From: Sphaerisporangium perillae
GTDB lineage: Bacteria > Actinomycetota > Actinomycetes > Streptosporangiales > Streptosporangiaceae
Direction: 5' to 3'
Length of the DNA: 64,000 nucleotides
Assembly (NCBI RefSeq): GCF_023276435.1
Contig: NZ_JALLPO010000006.1
Location: 124,001 to 188,000, forward strand
Both the position numbers and the translations under genes were made by a program. Each line of letters opens with the position of its first letter. Position 1 is the first letter of the stretch. Shown here one piece after another: positions 34,715 to 42,548 of this stretch. The notes beneath the pieces were generated by a model. It was not told the origin of the DNA. It ran no database searches and saw only the letters and a list, made by a program, of their open reading frames with translations.

Positions 34715-35569
34715 ATGATGTCCTCTACGTCAGCCATTTCCAGCTCGTCGACCACGCTCTACGGCGGCCAAGCTGGGCGCAGGGTGACCGTCCGCGACAT
34801 CTCCGCCGCCAAGGAGCGCGGCGAGAAGTGGCCGATGGTCACCGCCTACGACGCGATGACCGCCAGGGTGTTCGACGAGGCCGGCATCCCGGTCATGCTC
34901 GTGGGCGACTCGGCCGCGATGGTGGTCTACGGCTATGACTCGACCCTGCCCGTCTCCGTCGGCGACCTCATCCCGCTCACGGCGGCGGTGGTCCGCGGCT
35001 CCTCGCGGGCGATGGTCGTCGCCGACCTCCCCTTCGGCTCCTACCAGTCCTCTCCGCAGCAGGCGCTGGAGTCGGCGGCGCGGTTCATGAAGGAGGCCGG
35101 CGCCCACGCGGTCAAGCTGGAAGGCGGCCGCCGCGTGCTGCCCCAGGTCGAGACCCTCGTCTCGGCCGGCATCCCGGTGATGGGCCACCTCGGCCTGACC
35201 CCGCAGTCCGTCAACGTCTTCGGCGGCTACCGCGTACAGGGACGCGGCCAGTCCGGTGACGAGCTGATGGCCGACGCCAAGGCCCTGGAGCACGCCGGCG
35301 TCTTCTCCGTCGTCCTCGAATGCGTACCCGCCGACCTGGCCGCGCGGGTCACCGCCGCCCTGTCGGTCCCCACGATCGGCATCGGCGCGGGCCCCTCATG
35401 CGACGCCCAGGTGCTCGTCTGGCAGGACCTCATGGGCCTCACCCCGCGTCCGGCGAAGTTCGTGAAGAAGTACTTCGACCTGGCCGGGGAGATGGACCAC
35501 GCGGTCCGCGCATTCGCCGACGAGGTGGTCTCCGGCGCCTTCCCCGCCGCCGAGCACAGCTACCACTGA
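34715..35569 (+). CDS. panB: 3-methyl-2-oxobutanoate hydroxymethyltransferase
   Basis: 284 residues from the ATG at 34715, four bases after GGAGGG. First enzyme of pantothenate synthesis, making ketopantoate from 2-oxoisovalerate and methylene-tetrahydrofolate. The family features are clear: KWPMVTAYDAMTARVFDEAG, the metal-binding LVGDSAAMVVYGYDSTLPVS, VKLEGG, PVMGHLGLTPQSVNVFGGYR and PTIGIGAGPSCDAQVLVWQD. The first 25 or so residues are variable. No other pantothenate genes are adjacent. Confidence 0.95.
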   Translation: MMSSTSAISSSSTTLYGGQAGRRVTVRDISAAKERGEKWPMVTAYDAMTARVFDEAGIPVMLVGDSAAMVVYGYDSTLPVSVGDLIPLTAAVVRGSSRAMVVADLPFGSYQSSPQQALESAARFMKEAGAHAVKLEGGRRVLPQVETLVSAGIPVMGHLGLTPQSVNVFGGYRVQGRGQSGDELMADAKALEHAGVFSVVLECVPADLAARVTAALSVPTIGIGAGPSCDAQVLVWQDLMGLTPRPAKFVKKYFDLAGEMDHAVRAFADEVVSGAFPAAEHSYH

Positions 35570-35673
35570 CCCGGGCCTCACCCCCACTTCCCCGCCGACG
35601 CGACAGCCGTACCGCCACTCCCGGCGGTACGGCCCCGCGCGAATCCAAGCCCGCGTATCCGGGTTACCTCCCG

Positions 35674-35746
35674 GTGTGCTGCTTGTGGAATCGGCGCCGC
35701 GACGGCGAGGAGTGGTACGGCGATGCCGGCGCCGCCGTACGGCGGG
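35674..35746 (+). repeat. Dispersed intergenic hairpin repeat, copy 2
   Basis: Same block as 1291-1361 and 40499-40570. The stem TACGGCG (35716-35722) pairs with CGCCGTA (35733-35739). It lies between panB and the convergent trans-sulfuration gene and may serve as terminator. Confidence 0.75.
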
Positions 35747-35762
35747 GGACCTGGCGCCGGGG

Positions 35763-36938
35763 TCAGTGCTCCAGGGCCTGGACGAAGTCGGCCCACAGGT
35801 CCTCGGGGTGCTCGATGCCTACCGCCACGCGCACGGTGCCCTCGCCGATGCCCGAACTCTCCAGTTCCGCGGCGGTGAGCGAGCGGTGCGACGTCGTGGC
35901 CGGGTGCAGGATCAGCGTCTCGACGCCGCCGAGCGAGGGGGCGAGCAGCGCCAGCCGTACCGAGCTCATGAACCTCTCGCCGGACGCGCGGCCGCCGGTC
36001 AGGTCGAAGGAGAACACCCCGCCGAAGTCGGGCAGCAGCTTGGCCGCCAGCTCGTAGGAGGGGTGCCCGGGCATGCCCGGCCAGTGCACGGCGTCGACGG
36101 CCGGGTGCTCGGCGAGCCGGGTGGCGAGGATCCGGGTGTTCTCGCAGTGCCGCGCCATGCGCAACGGGAGGGTCTGCATGCCCCGCAGCGTCAGCCAGGC
36201 GGCGAAGGGGTCGAGAGTCGCGCCGAGCTTCGTGGAGTACGCCCAGAGCCTCCGGTAGAGCGCATCATCGGCGAAGACGGCGATCCCGCCGAGCACGTCG
36301 CTGTGGCCGCTCAGGTACTTCGTCGTGGAGTGGACGACGATGTCGGCGCCGTGCTCCAGCGGCCGGCACAGGATGGGCGAGGCGAAGGTGTTGTCCACCA
36401 CGGCGACCACCCCCGCCTCACGGGCGACGGCGCACATGCCGGGAAGGTCGGCCACCTGGGTCATCGGGTTCGCGATGGTCTCCAGGTACAGCAGCTTGGT
36501 CTCCGGCCGCAGGGCCTCGCGCGCCGCCACCGGGTCGTCCTGATCGACGTAGGTGACCGAGACGCCGAACCGGGCGCCGAGATCGGCGATCGAGGCGGCC
36601 GTCCCGCCGTAGAGCGGCCTCTGGGCGATCAGGTGGTCACCGGGCTGGAGCAGCCCGAACAGCACGCTGTTGATCGCGCCCATGCCGGAGCCGGCGGCCA
36701 CGGCGGCCACGCCGCCCTCCAGGTCGGCGACCGCCTCTTCCAGGGCGCGCACGGTGGGGTTGCTGAGTCGTCCGTACACGAAGGCGCCATCGGGGCGGCC
36801 CATGCCGTCCGCGAACACGGCGGGATCGTCGAAGACGAATCCGGAGGTCTGGTACAGGGGCACCGCGATCGGCGTGCTGCCGTTCAGGGGCGGTTGGGGC
36901 AAGTGGACGGCACGGGTATCCGGGTGCAGAGAACTCAT
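35763..36938 (-). CDS. Cys/Met-metabolism PLP-dependent enzyme (trans-sulfuration family)
   Basis: 391 residues. Fold-type I PLP enzyme of the cystathionine gamma-synthase/gamma-lyase/methionine gamma-lyase family. Visible: YQTSGFVFDDP and FVYGRLSNPTVRALEEAVA (substrate/PLP phosphate region with Tyr and Arg), AAGSGMGAINSVL, VVDNTFASP (PLP Asp) and HSTTKYLSGHSDVLGG with the Schiff-base Lys. The exact reaction cannot be assigned from sequence; gamma-lyase or O-acylhomoserine sulfhydrylase are the options. Monocistronic, convergent with panB. Confidence 0.85.
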   Translation of the reverse strand: MSSLHPDTRAVHLPQPPLNGSTPIAVPLYQTSGFVFDDPAVFADGMGRPDGAFVYGRLSNPTVRALEEAVADLEGGVAAVAAGSGMGAINSVLFGLLQPGDHLIAQRPLYGGTAASIADLGARFGVSVTYVDQDDPVAAREALRPETKLLYLETIANPMTQVADLPGMCAVAREAGVVAVVDNTFASPILCRPLEHGADIVVHSTTKYLSGHSDVLGGIAVFADDALYRRLWAYSTKLGATLDPFAAWLTLRGMQTLPLRMARHCENTRILATRLAEHPAVDAVHWPGMPGHPSYELAAKLLPDFGGVFSFDLTGGRASGERFMSSVRLALLAPSLGGVETLILHPATTSHRSLTAAELESSGIGEGTVRVAVGIEHPEDLWADFVQALEH

Positions 36939-36991
36939 GCCGTCAAGAATGACCGTAAAAGCCCCCTTTGTCAGATTTCCTGGCCGGACGC

Positions 36992-37014
36992 GGCGCCATT
37001 CCGGATGTGGCGCC
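36992..37014. promoter_or_regulatory. Inverted repeat upstream of the trans-sulfuration gene
   Basis: GGCGCCA and TGGCGCC, nine bases apart, form a perfect 7-bp inverted repeat about 55 bp upstream of the start on the minus strand. Could be an operator or a leader hairpin; I see no SAM-riboswitch core. Confidence 0.4.
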
Positions 37015-37098
37015 TATCCGTACTCGGCCCCTGACCCGCCCGTCCCTCCCCGTGACCCTCTTCACCGGCCCGCTCACCCCTGAGCGAGGGTGGGGCGC

Positions 37099-37770
37099 TC
37101 AGACGTCGGTGACGCGGAGGCCGGCGTGGGCCTTGTAGCGGCGGTTGATCGAGATCAGGTTGGCGGTGAACGCCTCGATCTGGCGGGCGTTGCGGAGCCG
37201 TCCCCCGTAGATGCCGCGCGCGCCCGGGATCTGGGATGCCAGCGCCTGGACGGTGTCGGTCGCCTCGCGGTCGTCGCCGAGCACGAGCACGTCAAGGTCG
37301 ATCTCCGCCACACCCGGGTCGAGCAGCAGCACGGCGGAGACGTGGTGGAAGGCCGCGACGACCCGGCTCCCGGTCAGGACGGCCGCCGCCTGCTGGGCCG
37401 CGCTGCCCTCCTCGACGTCCAGCGCGAAGGCCCCCTGCTTGTCGAACCCCAGGGGGTTGACGCAGTCGATGACGATCTTGCCGGTCAGCTCCGAACGCAG
37501 CGACTCCAGGATGGACCGGTGCCCGTCCCACGGCACCGCCACGATGACGACGTCGGCCTCGGCGGCGACGCTCGCGTTCTCGGCGCCCCGGACCGGAAGG
37601 CCGGGGCCGAGGCTGTCGGCGGCCTCCTGCGCCCGCGAGGCGTTGCGCGATCCGATCAAGACCTGGTGCCCGGCCATGGCGAACCGGCGGGCCAGCCCCT
37701 TGCCCTGGTCTCCCGTGCCACCGAGGATCCCCACCGACAGGTCGCTGACGTCCCGAAGCGCATCGCTCAT
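37099..37770 (-). CDS. npdG: F420-dependent NADP reductase-like protein
   Basis: 223 residues from the ATG at 37770; the longer upstream frame is not protein-like, and AAGGAGAAG lies 11 bases before this start. The Rossmann motif SVGILGGTGDQGKGLARRFA, the NADP-phosphate binding IGSRNASRAQEAA and the GFDKQGAF, AFHHVSAVLL segments match F420H2:NADP+ oxidoreductases of actinobacteria and archaea. It passes hydride between F420 and NADP in the cytoplasm. Family assignment is good; physiological direction is not shown. Confidence 0.8.
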   Translation of the reverse strand: MSDALRDVSDLSVGILGGTGDQGKGLARRFAMAGHQVLIGSRNASRAQEAADSLGPGLPVRGAENASVAAEADVVIVAVPWDGHRSILESLRSELTGKIVIDCVNPLGFDKQGAFALDVEEGSAAQQAAAVLTGSRVVAAFHHVSAVLLLDPGVAEIDLDVLVLGDDREATDTVQALASQIPGARGIYGGRLRNARQIEAFTANLISINRRYKAHAGLRVTDV

Positions 37771-37860
37771 GATGTGGCTCTTCTCCTTGCTCGGCTCGCG
37801 ATTCTCCCCGATCATGCCAGGTGGTTCATATCGCGACGGCGGCGGGGGCGATGATGCACC

Positions 37861-38454
37861 ATGGAGCCCATGGACGCTGCGTCGGTGGCCTTCCTGCGCG
37901 AGGCGCTCTCCACCACCCGATGGGTGGAGCGCACCCGCGAGCTCGGGTCCCGCCTCCGCTCGACCCGCACGCCCGGAGGGCTGCTCCTGGTCGGCACCCC
38001 GCAGGAGGAGCCGTGGCACCTCGCCGCCCACCTCGACGACGAGGCGCGCATGTCCGGGCTCGCCCAGCTCGCTCCCACACTGGTGCGCTGGTCCCCGCCG
38101 CCCGGCGCGGCGCCTCACCTCGCGGTGGGCATCGACCGCATCGAGGCCGTGCGCCGGGGTGAGACCTTGTTCGTCGTCGCCGAGGACAAGGCTCCCGTGC
38201 CGCTGCTCGAGCGTGTCGACGACGCGCGGCGCACGGGGGCGACGATCCTCGCTTTGGACGGCGGCGACCCCGAGCTGGAGGGCCTGGCCCACGACGCTCT
38301 GGCCGTGCCGGCCCAGGACGGCCTGTTCACCTTCGACGCGGCGCAGCATCTCGTGAGCCTGGCCGCCGGCGAGGCACGGCGATCACGCTCCCGGCTGATC
38401 GACCGGCTGGCCCGCCTCGCCGAACGCATCACCGGCCCCAGCGTGAGCGACTGA
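37861..38454 (+). CDS. Conserved hypothetical protein
   Basis: 197 residues, alpha/beta composition, no membrane segment. Possible starts are ATG at 37861 and 37870. Runs such as GGLLLVGTPQEEPWHLAAHL and GATILALDGGDPELEGLAHD suggest a Rossmann-like domain. Divergent from the npdG-like gene with 90 bp between. I do not recognise the family, though codon usage and context (between backbone genes) make it a real gene. Confidence 0.65.
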   Translation: MEPMDAASVAFLREALSTTRWVERTRELGSRLRSTRTPGGLLLVGTPQEEPWHLAAHLDDEARMSGLAQLAPTLVRWSPPPGAAPHLAVGIDRIEAVRRGETLFVVAEDKAPVPLLERVDDARRTGATILALDGGDPELEGLAHDALAVPAQDGLFTFDAAQHLVSLAAGEARRSRSRLIDRLARLAERITGPSVSD

Positions 38455-38524
38455 AGCCGAGTCCCGGGCAGGGCGCCGGCCCGCGAAGCGCGACTCCCGA
38501 ACGGCCCGGCGGCATCGGGAGCCG

Positions 38525-38590
38525 GGCGGCCGGGAGATATCGAGAGCCTTAAGATATCGGGAACCGCGGCGGCCGGGAGATACCGGGAGC
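38525..38590 (+). repeat. Two 23-bp direct repeats in an intergenic region
   Basis: GGCGGCCGGGAGATATCGAG (38525, continuing GC to 38547) recurs at 38568-38590 with two changes. They lie between the hypothetical gene and the small genes at 38.7-39.2 kb; the surrounding 280 bp contain no other gene. Confidence 0.55.
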
Positions 38591-38731
38591 AAAACGTACG
38601 CCAAGATGGGACGCGGTTGCGCTCGCTTCTGAAGACTGCACATCCGCGTGGAACTGCCGCCGCGTCGTCCGGGGGGCGGCTGCGCCCATCGACAGTAGCG
38701 TTAGCGGCGACACCGCTGAAAAGGGCGTGAC

Positions 38732-38911
38732 GTGGGAAAACACCGACGCCGCCGATCGCGCCGACCGGCACTTCCCGCAGCGCCGGCACGCACATGGATT
38801 GGGGGAGCTCCATTGCACTACAGGACCTCACGCCGGAAATATCCAGCTTTATACGCTCCTTCCCGCCTCCAACGCCTCCCCCAGAGGCCGGCCCCGCTGA
38901 CGGAGACCTGA
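38732..38911 (+). CDS. Possible small basic protein (59 residues)
   Basis: A GTG at 38732 with AAGGG eight bases upstream opens a 59-codon frame beginning GKHRRRRSRRPALPAAPA and ending five bases before the next gene. The basic start resembles N-termini of secreted actinobacterial proteins, but no hydrophobic core follows and the rest is Arg/Pro-rich. It could equally be a leader sequence of the downstream gene. Confidence 0.3.
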   Translation: MGKHRRRRSRRPALPAAPARTWIGGAPLHYRTSRRKYPALYAPSRLQRLPQRPAPLTET

Positions 38912-38915
38912 AGCG

Positions 38916-39176
38916 GTGCCTCTCCTCATCGACATCCTGGGCATGCTCGGCGCCGGGGTGCTGCTCTACGCCTACGCCATGCTGTCGACGCGCAGGATGT
39001 CAGGTGACAGCCTCGCCTACCAGCTTCTCAACCTCGGCGGAGCGATCGCCTTAATGATCAACTCCGCCTGCCATCTCGCGTGGCCGTCCGCCGTGCTCAA
39101 CCTCATCTGGTGCGGCATCGGCATACTCGCCCTGTGGCGACTGGCGGTCACCCGGCCCTGGAAGCGCCAGGTCTAG
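38916..39176 (+). CDS. Small membrane protein, CBU_0592-like
   Basis: 86 residues from GTG. Three hydrophobic helices (LIDILGMLGAGVLLYAYAML, LLNLGGAIALMINSACHLAW, VLNLIWCGIGILALWRL) with LLNLGG and a Trp-rich middle. This resembles the short CBU_0592 membrane family, related to N-terminal parts of lipid-A-disaccharide-synthase-like proteins and PnuC-type folds (recalled). Its stop overlaps the convergent small gene by four bases. Confidence 0.7.
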   Translation: MPLLIDILGMLGAGVLLYAYAMLSTRRMSGDSLAYQLLNLGGAIALMINSACHLAWPSAVLNLIWCGIGILALWRLAVTRPWKRQV

Positions 39177-39355
39177 TCACCGTCCCACTCCTTGTCCTCC
39201 TCCTGCCAGGTCTTGTTGCGGGCGGCGGCCGTCTGCAGCGCCGCCGCCGCTTCCTCTCGCGTGGCATAGGGGCCGAGGCGATCTTTGTTCGGGCAGCCCT
39301 TCTCCGGCTCGACCGCCATGTGCTTCAGGCAGAACCACCACTGGTCAGCGCTCAT
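39173..39355 (-). CDS. Small conserved protein, SPOR-like
   Basis: 60 residues from the ATG at 39355. The sequence DQWWFCLKHMAVEPEKGCPN then KDRLGPYATREEAAAAL matches a small actinobacterial protein known near map; GPYATREEAAAAL resembles a SPOR-type motif, and Cys/His residues at the start could bind metal. Acidic C-terminus. Overlaps the previous gene tail-to-tail by four bases. Confidence 0.7.
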   Translation of the reverse strand: MSADQWWFCLKHMAVEPEKGCPNKDRLGPYATREEAAAALQTAAARNKTWQEEDKEWDGD

Positions 39356-39457
39356 GTGTCCTCCTCGCACGGTGGCCTTCAAGCATGCCCCCGAAACACC
39401 CGCCACGCTCGCTCTCAGGCAGATCCTGCCCCCTTCGAGCAGAACTAGACTTGGCGC

Positions 39458-40306
39458 ATGACGACACTGCTCCGGCCAGGGCGGCTCTCGCCCACCCGCA
39501 AGGTTCCCGCCCACATCGAGCGCCCGGAGTATGTCGGCCGCAAGGAACCCCGCCGGGGCGAGTCCGACGTGCAGACGCCCGAGACGATCGAGCGCATGCG
39601 CGTCGCCGGGCGCATCGCCGCCCAGGCGCTGGAGGAGGTCGGCCGCCACATCGCCCCGGGCGTGACCACCGACGAACTCGACCGCATCGGGCACGAGTTC
39701 CTCTGCGACCACGACGCCTACCCCTCGACGCTCGGCTACCGCGGCTATCCCAAGTCGCTGTGCACCTCGCTGAACGAGGTGATCTGCCACGGCATCCCCG
39801 ATGACACCGTGCTCAAGGACGGCGACATCATCAACATCGACATCACCGCCTACATCGGCGGCGTGCACGGCGACACCGACGCCACCTACCTGGTCGGCGA
39901 GGTGGACGAGGAGTCGCGGCTGCTGGTCGAGCGCACGCGCGAGGCCATGATGCGGGCGATCAAGGCCGTGGCCCCCGGGCGCCAGCTCAACATCGTGGGA
40001 CGGGTGATCTCGGCCTACGCCAAGCGTTTCGGGTACGGCGTGGTGCGCGACTTCACCGGGCACGGCATCTCGACCTCGTTCCACTCCGGCCTGATCGTGC
40101 CGCACTACGACGACCCTTCGCTGTCGGTCACGCTGGTGCCCGGCATGACCTTCACGATCGAGCCCATGCTCACCCTCGGCACCATCGAGTACGACGTGTG
40201 GCCCGACGGCTGGACCGCCGTCACCAAGGACCGCAAGCGGACCGCCCAGTTCGAGCACACGATCCTCGTAACCGACACCGCCAGCGAAATCCTCACCCTC
40301 CCCTAG
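39458..40306 (+). CDS. map: Methionine aminopeptidase, type I
   Basis: 282 residues from ATG. Removes the initiator Met from nascent proteins. All five metal ligands are visible: Asp pair in [19 protein letters not shown], His in FTGHGIST, Glu in TIEPMLTLG and Glu in QFEHTILV. A roughly 40-residue N-terminal extension ([20 protein letters not shown]) is typical of actinobacterial type Ic enzymes with an SH3-binding-like segment. Monocistronic. Confidence 0.95.
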   Translation: MTTLLRPGRLSPTRKVPAHIERPEYVGRKEPRRGESDVQTPETIERMRVAGRIAAQALEEVGRHIAPGVTTDELDRIGHEFLCDHDAYPSTLGYRGYPKSLCTSLNEVICHGIPDDTVLKDGDIINIDITAYIGGVHGDTDATYLVGEVDEESRLLVERTREAMMRAIKAVAPGRQLNIVGRVISAYAKRFGYGVVRDFTGHGISTSFHSGLIVPHYDDPSLSVTLVPGMTFTIEPMLTLGTIEYDVWPDGWTAVTKDRKRTAQFEHTILVTDTASEILTLP

Positions 40307-40319
40307 CCCCCGCCCTCCC

Positions 40320-40400
40320 CCCAGCACACCGCGGCCCCACCTCCCAGCACACCGCGGCCCCACCTCCCAGCGCACTGCGGCCCCACCTCCCAGCACACCC
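40320..40400 (+). repeat. 23-bp tandem repeat, 3.5 copies
   Basis: The unit CCCAGCACACCGCGGCCCCA plus CCT occurs at 40320, 40343 and 40366 (two changes in the third) with a partial fourth at 40389. It starts 14 bp after the map stop. No gene is seen in 40307-40741. Confidence 0.85.
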
Positions 40401-40498
40401 ATCGAACCCGCCCACAACCCCCCGCCACCACGCCCACGCCCGATCGCCGGCACGCCGACGGCCCACCTTCACCCGGACCGCCTTGCTCTCTCCGCTCG

Positions 40499-40570
40499 CT
40501 GTGGTGCTTGCGCGTCCGGCGCCGCGGCGGTGAGAGGCGGTACGGCGATGCCGGCGCCGTCGTACGGTGG
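40499..40570 (+). repeat. Dispersed intergenic hairpin repeat, copy 3
   Basis: Third copy of the block at 1291-1361, starting GCTGTGGTGCTTG and ending GCCGTCGTACG. Closest to copy 1 at its left end. Confidence 0.75.
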
Positions 40571-40611
40571 CCGGCCGGGGAGCGTCCGGTGAGCGTCCGC
40601 GGGAACCGGGC

Positions 40612-40797
40612 TAGTTGACCTCCTCCCCCTCGTGAACGAGGGGGAATCCGACCCTCGCGGGTCAGGTTTCCTGCTTCACCGCCGGTCGCCCGCCAGAGAG
40701 GACTCCCTCCTTTGAGCTCTTACACCAGCTCCACAGGCGTTTCACCTCTCTGCCAGCCCGGCAGCGAGGATGTTCTTGGCCGCGTTGATTAAAGAGA
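40612..40797 (-). mobile_element. 3' end of an IS605-type tnpB with right-end (omega-RNA-like) sequence
   Basis: On the minus strand the piece starts inside tnpB: INAAKNILAAGLAER then stop, the usual C-terminus after the zinc ribbon of actinobacterial TnpB (D-x-NAA-x-NIL). Downstream come about 100 bp of structured sequence and the right-end hairpin CCCCCTCG-TGAA-CGAGGGGG (40625-40644), ending with GGAGGAGGTCAA. This is where the omega RNA scaffold and guide junction lie in TnpB systems. All upstream tnpB, any tnpA and the left end are absent, so it is a relic. Confidence 0.7.
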
Positions 40798-41652
40798 TTC
40801 GATGAAGGCGAACCACCAGACCAGCAGGGTGACGGCCACGCCCGCCGCGACGATCGACGGCCACCGGAAGCGGCTGCGGAACAGCAGGACGACACTGAGC
40901 AGGGCCGACAGCGCCGCCAGGGTGCCGTACCAGGTCACGGCCGTCGGGACGCCGACGGCCAGCGCGGTCTCGTTGGTCGCCGCCGCCCGGTAGACGCCCA
41001 CCACCGCCAGCAACGTGAACGCCACCCCGGCCAGGCCGGCCACCGTCGTCAGGGCCACCACCGAGGAGACCCTGCCCTCCGGCCGCCGCCGCGTGAGCGC
41101 CGTCAACCCCGCGACCAGTTGCACGGCGGAGGTCACGAAGAAGAGCGCGAACGGGATCAGCAGCCACCAGGCACCCGTGCTGACCCGGTAAACGGCCGCG
41201 GTCAGGTGGAACTCTCCCTGCCTCCAGATCCGGTAGGGAGCCTGCCGCGGATCGCAGGGCGCCGCCGCGCGAGGATCGGCGACGAACGCCGAGATGGTCT
41301 GCCGGCCGCACCGGCTCGACAGGAAGACGGCGTGCCCCACACCCGCGAACTCCACGAACCGCGCGCCGGGCAACTCCCGGCTCACTTGCACGCCCCTGCG
41401 CTCCGGCACCACCAGGAACCCGCAGGGGGTGCCCGAGGGCACCGGAACAGGACATGCCCGCTCCTCCAGCCGCGGCGCCGTGATCGCGGAGCCGCGCGGA
41501 GCGGTGGCGGGGGCGGAGGTACGTGGGGTGAAGGGGGCGGCGGTGGCGAGGGTGGGGGTGAGGAGCAGGGTCATGGCGGTCGCGAAGAGTGTCACGCCGG
41601 TGACGGACCATCGCCGTGTCCGGTGGGCGGGGCCGCCGGGAAAGCGCGTCAC
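40789..41652 (-). CDS. Secreted hydrolase remnant joined to a four-helix membrane domain
   Basis: 287 residues. After a signal peptide (about 14-38), residues 66-86 (ACPVPVPSGTPCGFLVVPER) match the start of the secreted TAP-type alpha/beta-hydrolase domain. Residues from about 92 (ELPGARFVEFAGVGHAV, then SSRCGRQTISAFVADP) match its C-terminal end. The roughly 300 residues between, including the nucleophile Ser and catalytic Asp, are missing in frame; only the His region remains. Four membrane helices follow (about 165-285). The final helix ends where the tnpB relic begins, so the 3' end may also have been altered. An active hydrolase is excluded by sequence; it may be a decaying gene. Confidence 0.6.
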   Translation of the reverse strand: MTRFPGGPAHRTRRWSVTGVTLFATAMTLLLTPTLATAAPFTPRTSAPATAPRGSAITAPRLEERACPVPVPSGTPCGFLVVPERRGVQVSRELPGARFVEFAGVGHAVFLSSRCGRQTISAFVADPRAAAPCDPRQAPYRIWRQGEFHLTAAVYRVSTGAWWLLIPFALFFVTSAVQLVAGLTALTRRRPEGRVSSVVALTTVAGLAGVAFTLLAVVGVYRAAATNETALAVGVPTAVTWYGTLAALSALLSVVLLFRSRFRWPSIVAAGVAVTLLVWWFAFIESL

Positions 41653-41906
41653 GCGACGGCTCCGCTGAGCGAGGGGCGCACGGCGATCACTTCATCTGCT
41701 CCGTCCGACGAGGGTTCACACGGGTCCTGCCACGACACTAGTGACCTGATCTCCGCGACGACCGGCGAGCATCTGCCCTGTGGACAACGTCTCTAACGGC
41801 CCGCTCCGGCCTGCGGTTTTCCACAGCCCCGGGCTGCGGCATCCCCCCGAAAGCCCGACGGTTCTCCTCATGCCCTGATATGTCCGGTATTGATTAGCGT
41901 GCAGCC

Positions 41907-42548
41907 ATGAACACCAACACCGTGGACGGCGTCGCCGGATGGGCGATCGGACTCATGGAACAGCTCGGGGCCCCAGGGGCGGGAGTGGCCATCGCCCTGG
42001 AGAACCTGTTCCCTCCGCTGCCGAGCGAGGTGATCCTTCCGCTGGCGGGGTTCACCGCGAGCAGGGGTGACATGAGCCTGTTCGACGCGCTCCTCTGGAC
42101 CACCTTGGGCTCGGTGGTCGGCGCGCTCGCGCTGTACGCCGTCGGGGCGCTGCTGGGACGTGACCGGACGGTGGCGATCGCGGCCCGGCTGCCGCTCGTC
42201 AAGGTGTCCGACATCGAGAAGGCGGAGGCGTGGTTCGCCCGGCACGGCAAGAAGACGGTGTTCCTCGGGCGCATGATCCCGCTCTTCCGCAGCCTGATAT
42301 CGGTTCCCGCCGGGGTGGAGCGCATGCCGCTCGTCCCCTTCGTGGGTCTCACCACGCTGGGCAGCCTGATCTGGAACACGATCTTCATCCTGGCCGGGCA
42401 CCAGCTCGGGGAGAACTGGGGGCTGGTGGAGAGCTACGCGGGGATCCTGTCGAAGATCGTGCTCGGGGCGGTCGTGCTCGCCGCGGCGACCTTCGTGGCC
42501 GTACGGCTGAGCGAGCGGCGTCAGAAGGGCAGGCATGGCTCTCGCTGA
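41907..42548 (+). CDS. DedA-family membrane protein
   Basis: 213 residues with about five hydrophobic segments. Family motifs: ENLFPPLPSEVILPLAGF near the N-terminus and FLGRMIPLFRSLISVPAGVE, with the conserved Glu and Arg of DedA/SNARE-associated proteins. Members flip or transport undecaprenyl phosphate or phospholipids and support envelope integrity. The stop overlaps the next gene by 14 bp, so its translation is coupled to a two-component system. Confidence 0.85.
   Translation: MNTNTVDGVAGWAIGLMEQLGAPGAGVAIALENLFPPLPSEVILPLAGFTASRGDMSLFDALLWTTLGSVVGALALYAVGALLGRDRTVAIAARLPLVKVSDIEKAEAWFARHGKKTVFLGRMIPLFRSLISVPAGVERMPLVPFVGLTTLGSLIWNTIFILAGHQLGENWGLVESYAGILSKIVLGAVVLAAATFVAVRLSERRQKGRHGSR

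Noticed and set aside
36939-37098. Possible SAM riboswitch upstream of the trans-sulfuration gene
   Set aside because: Only a simple inverted repeat is present; the conserved SAM-binding core is not seen.
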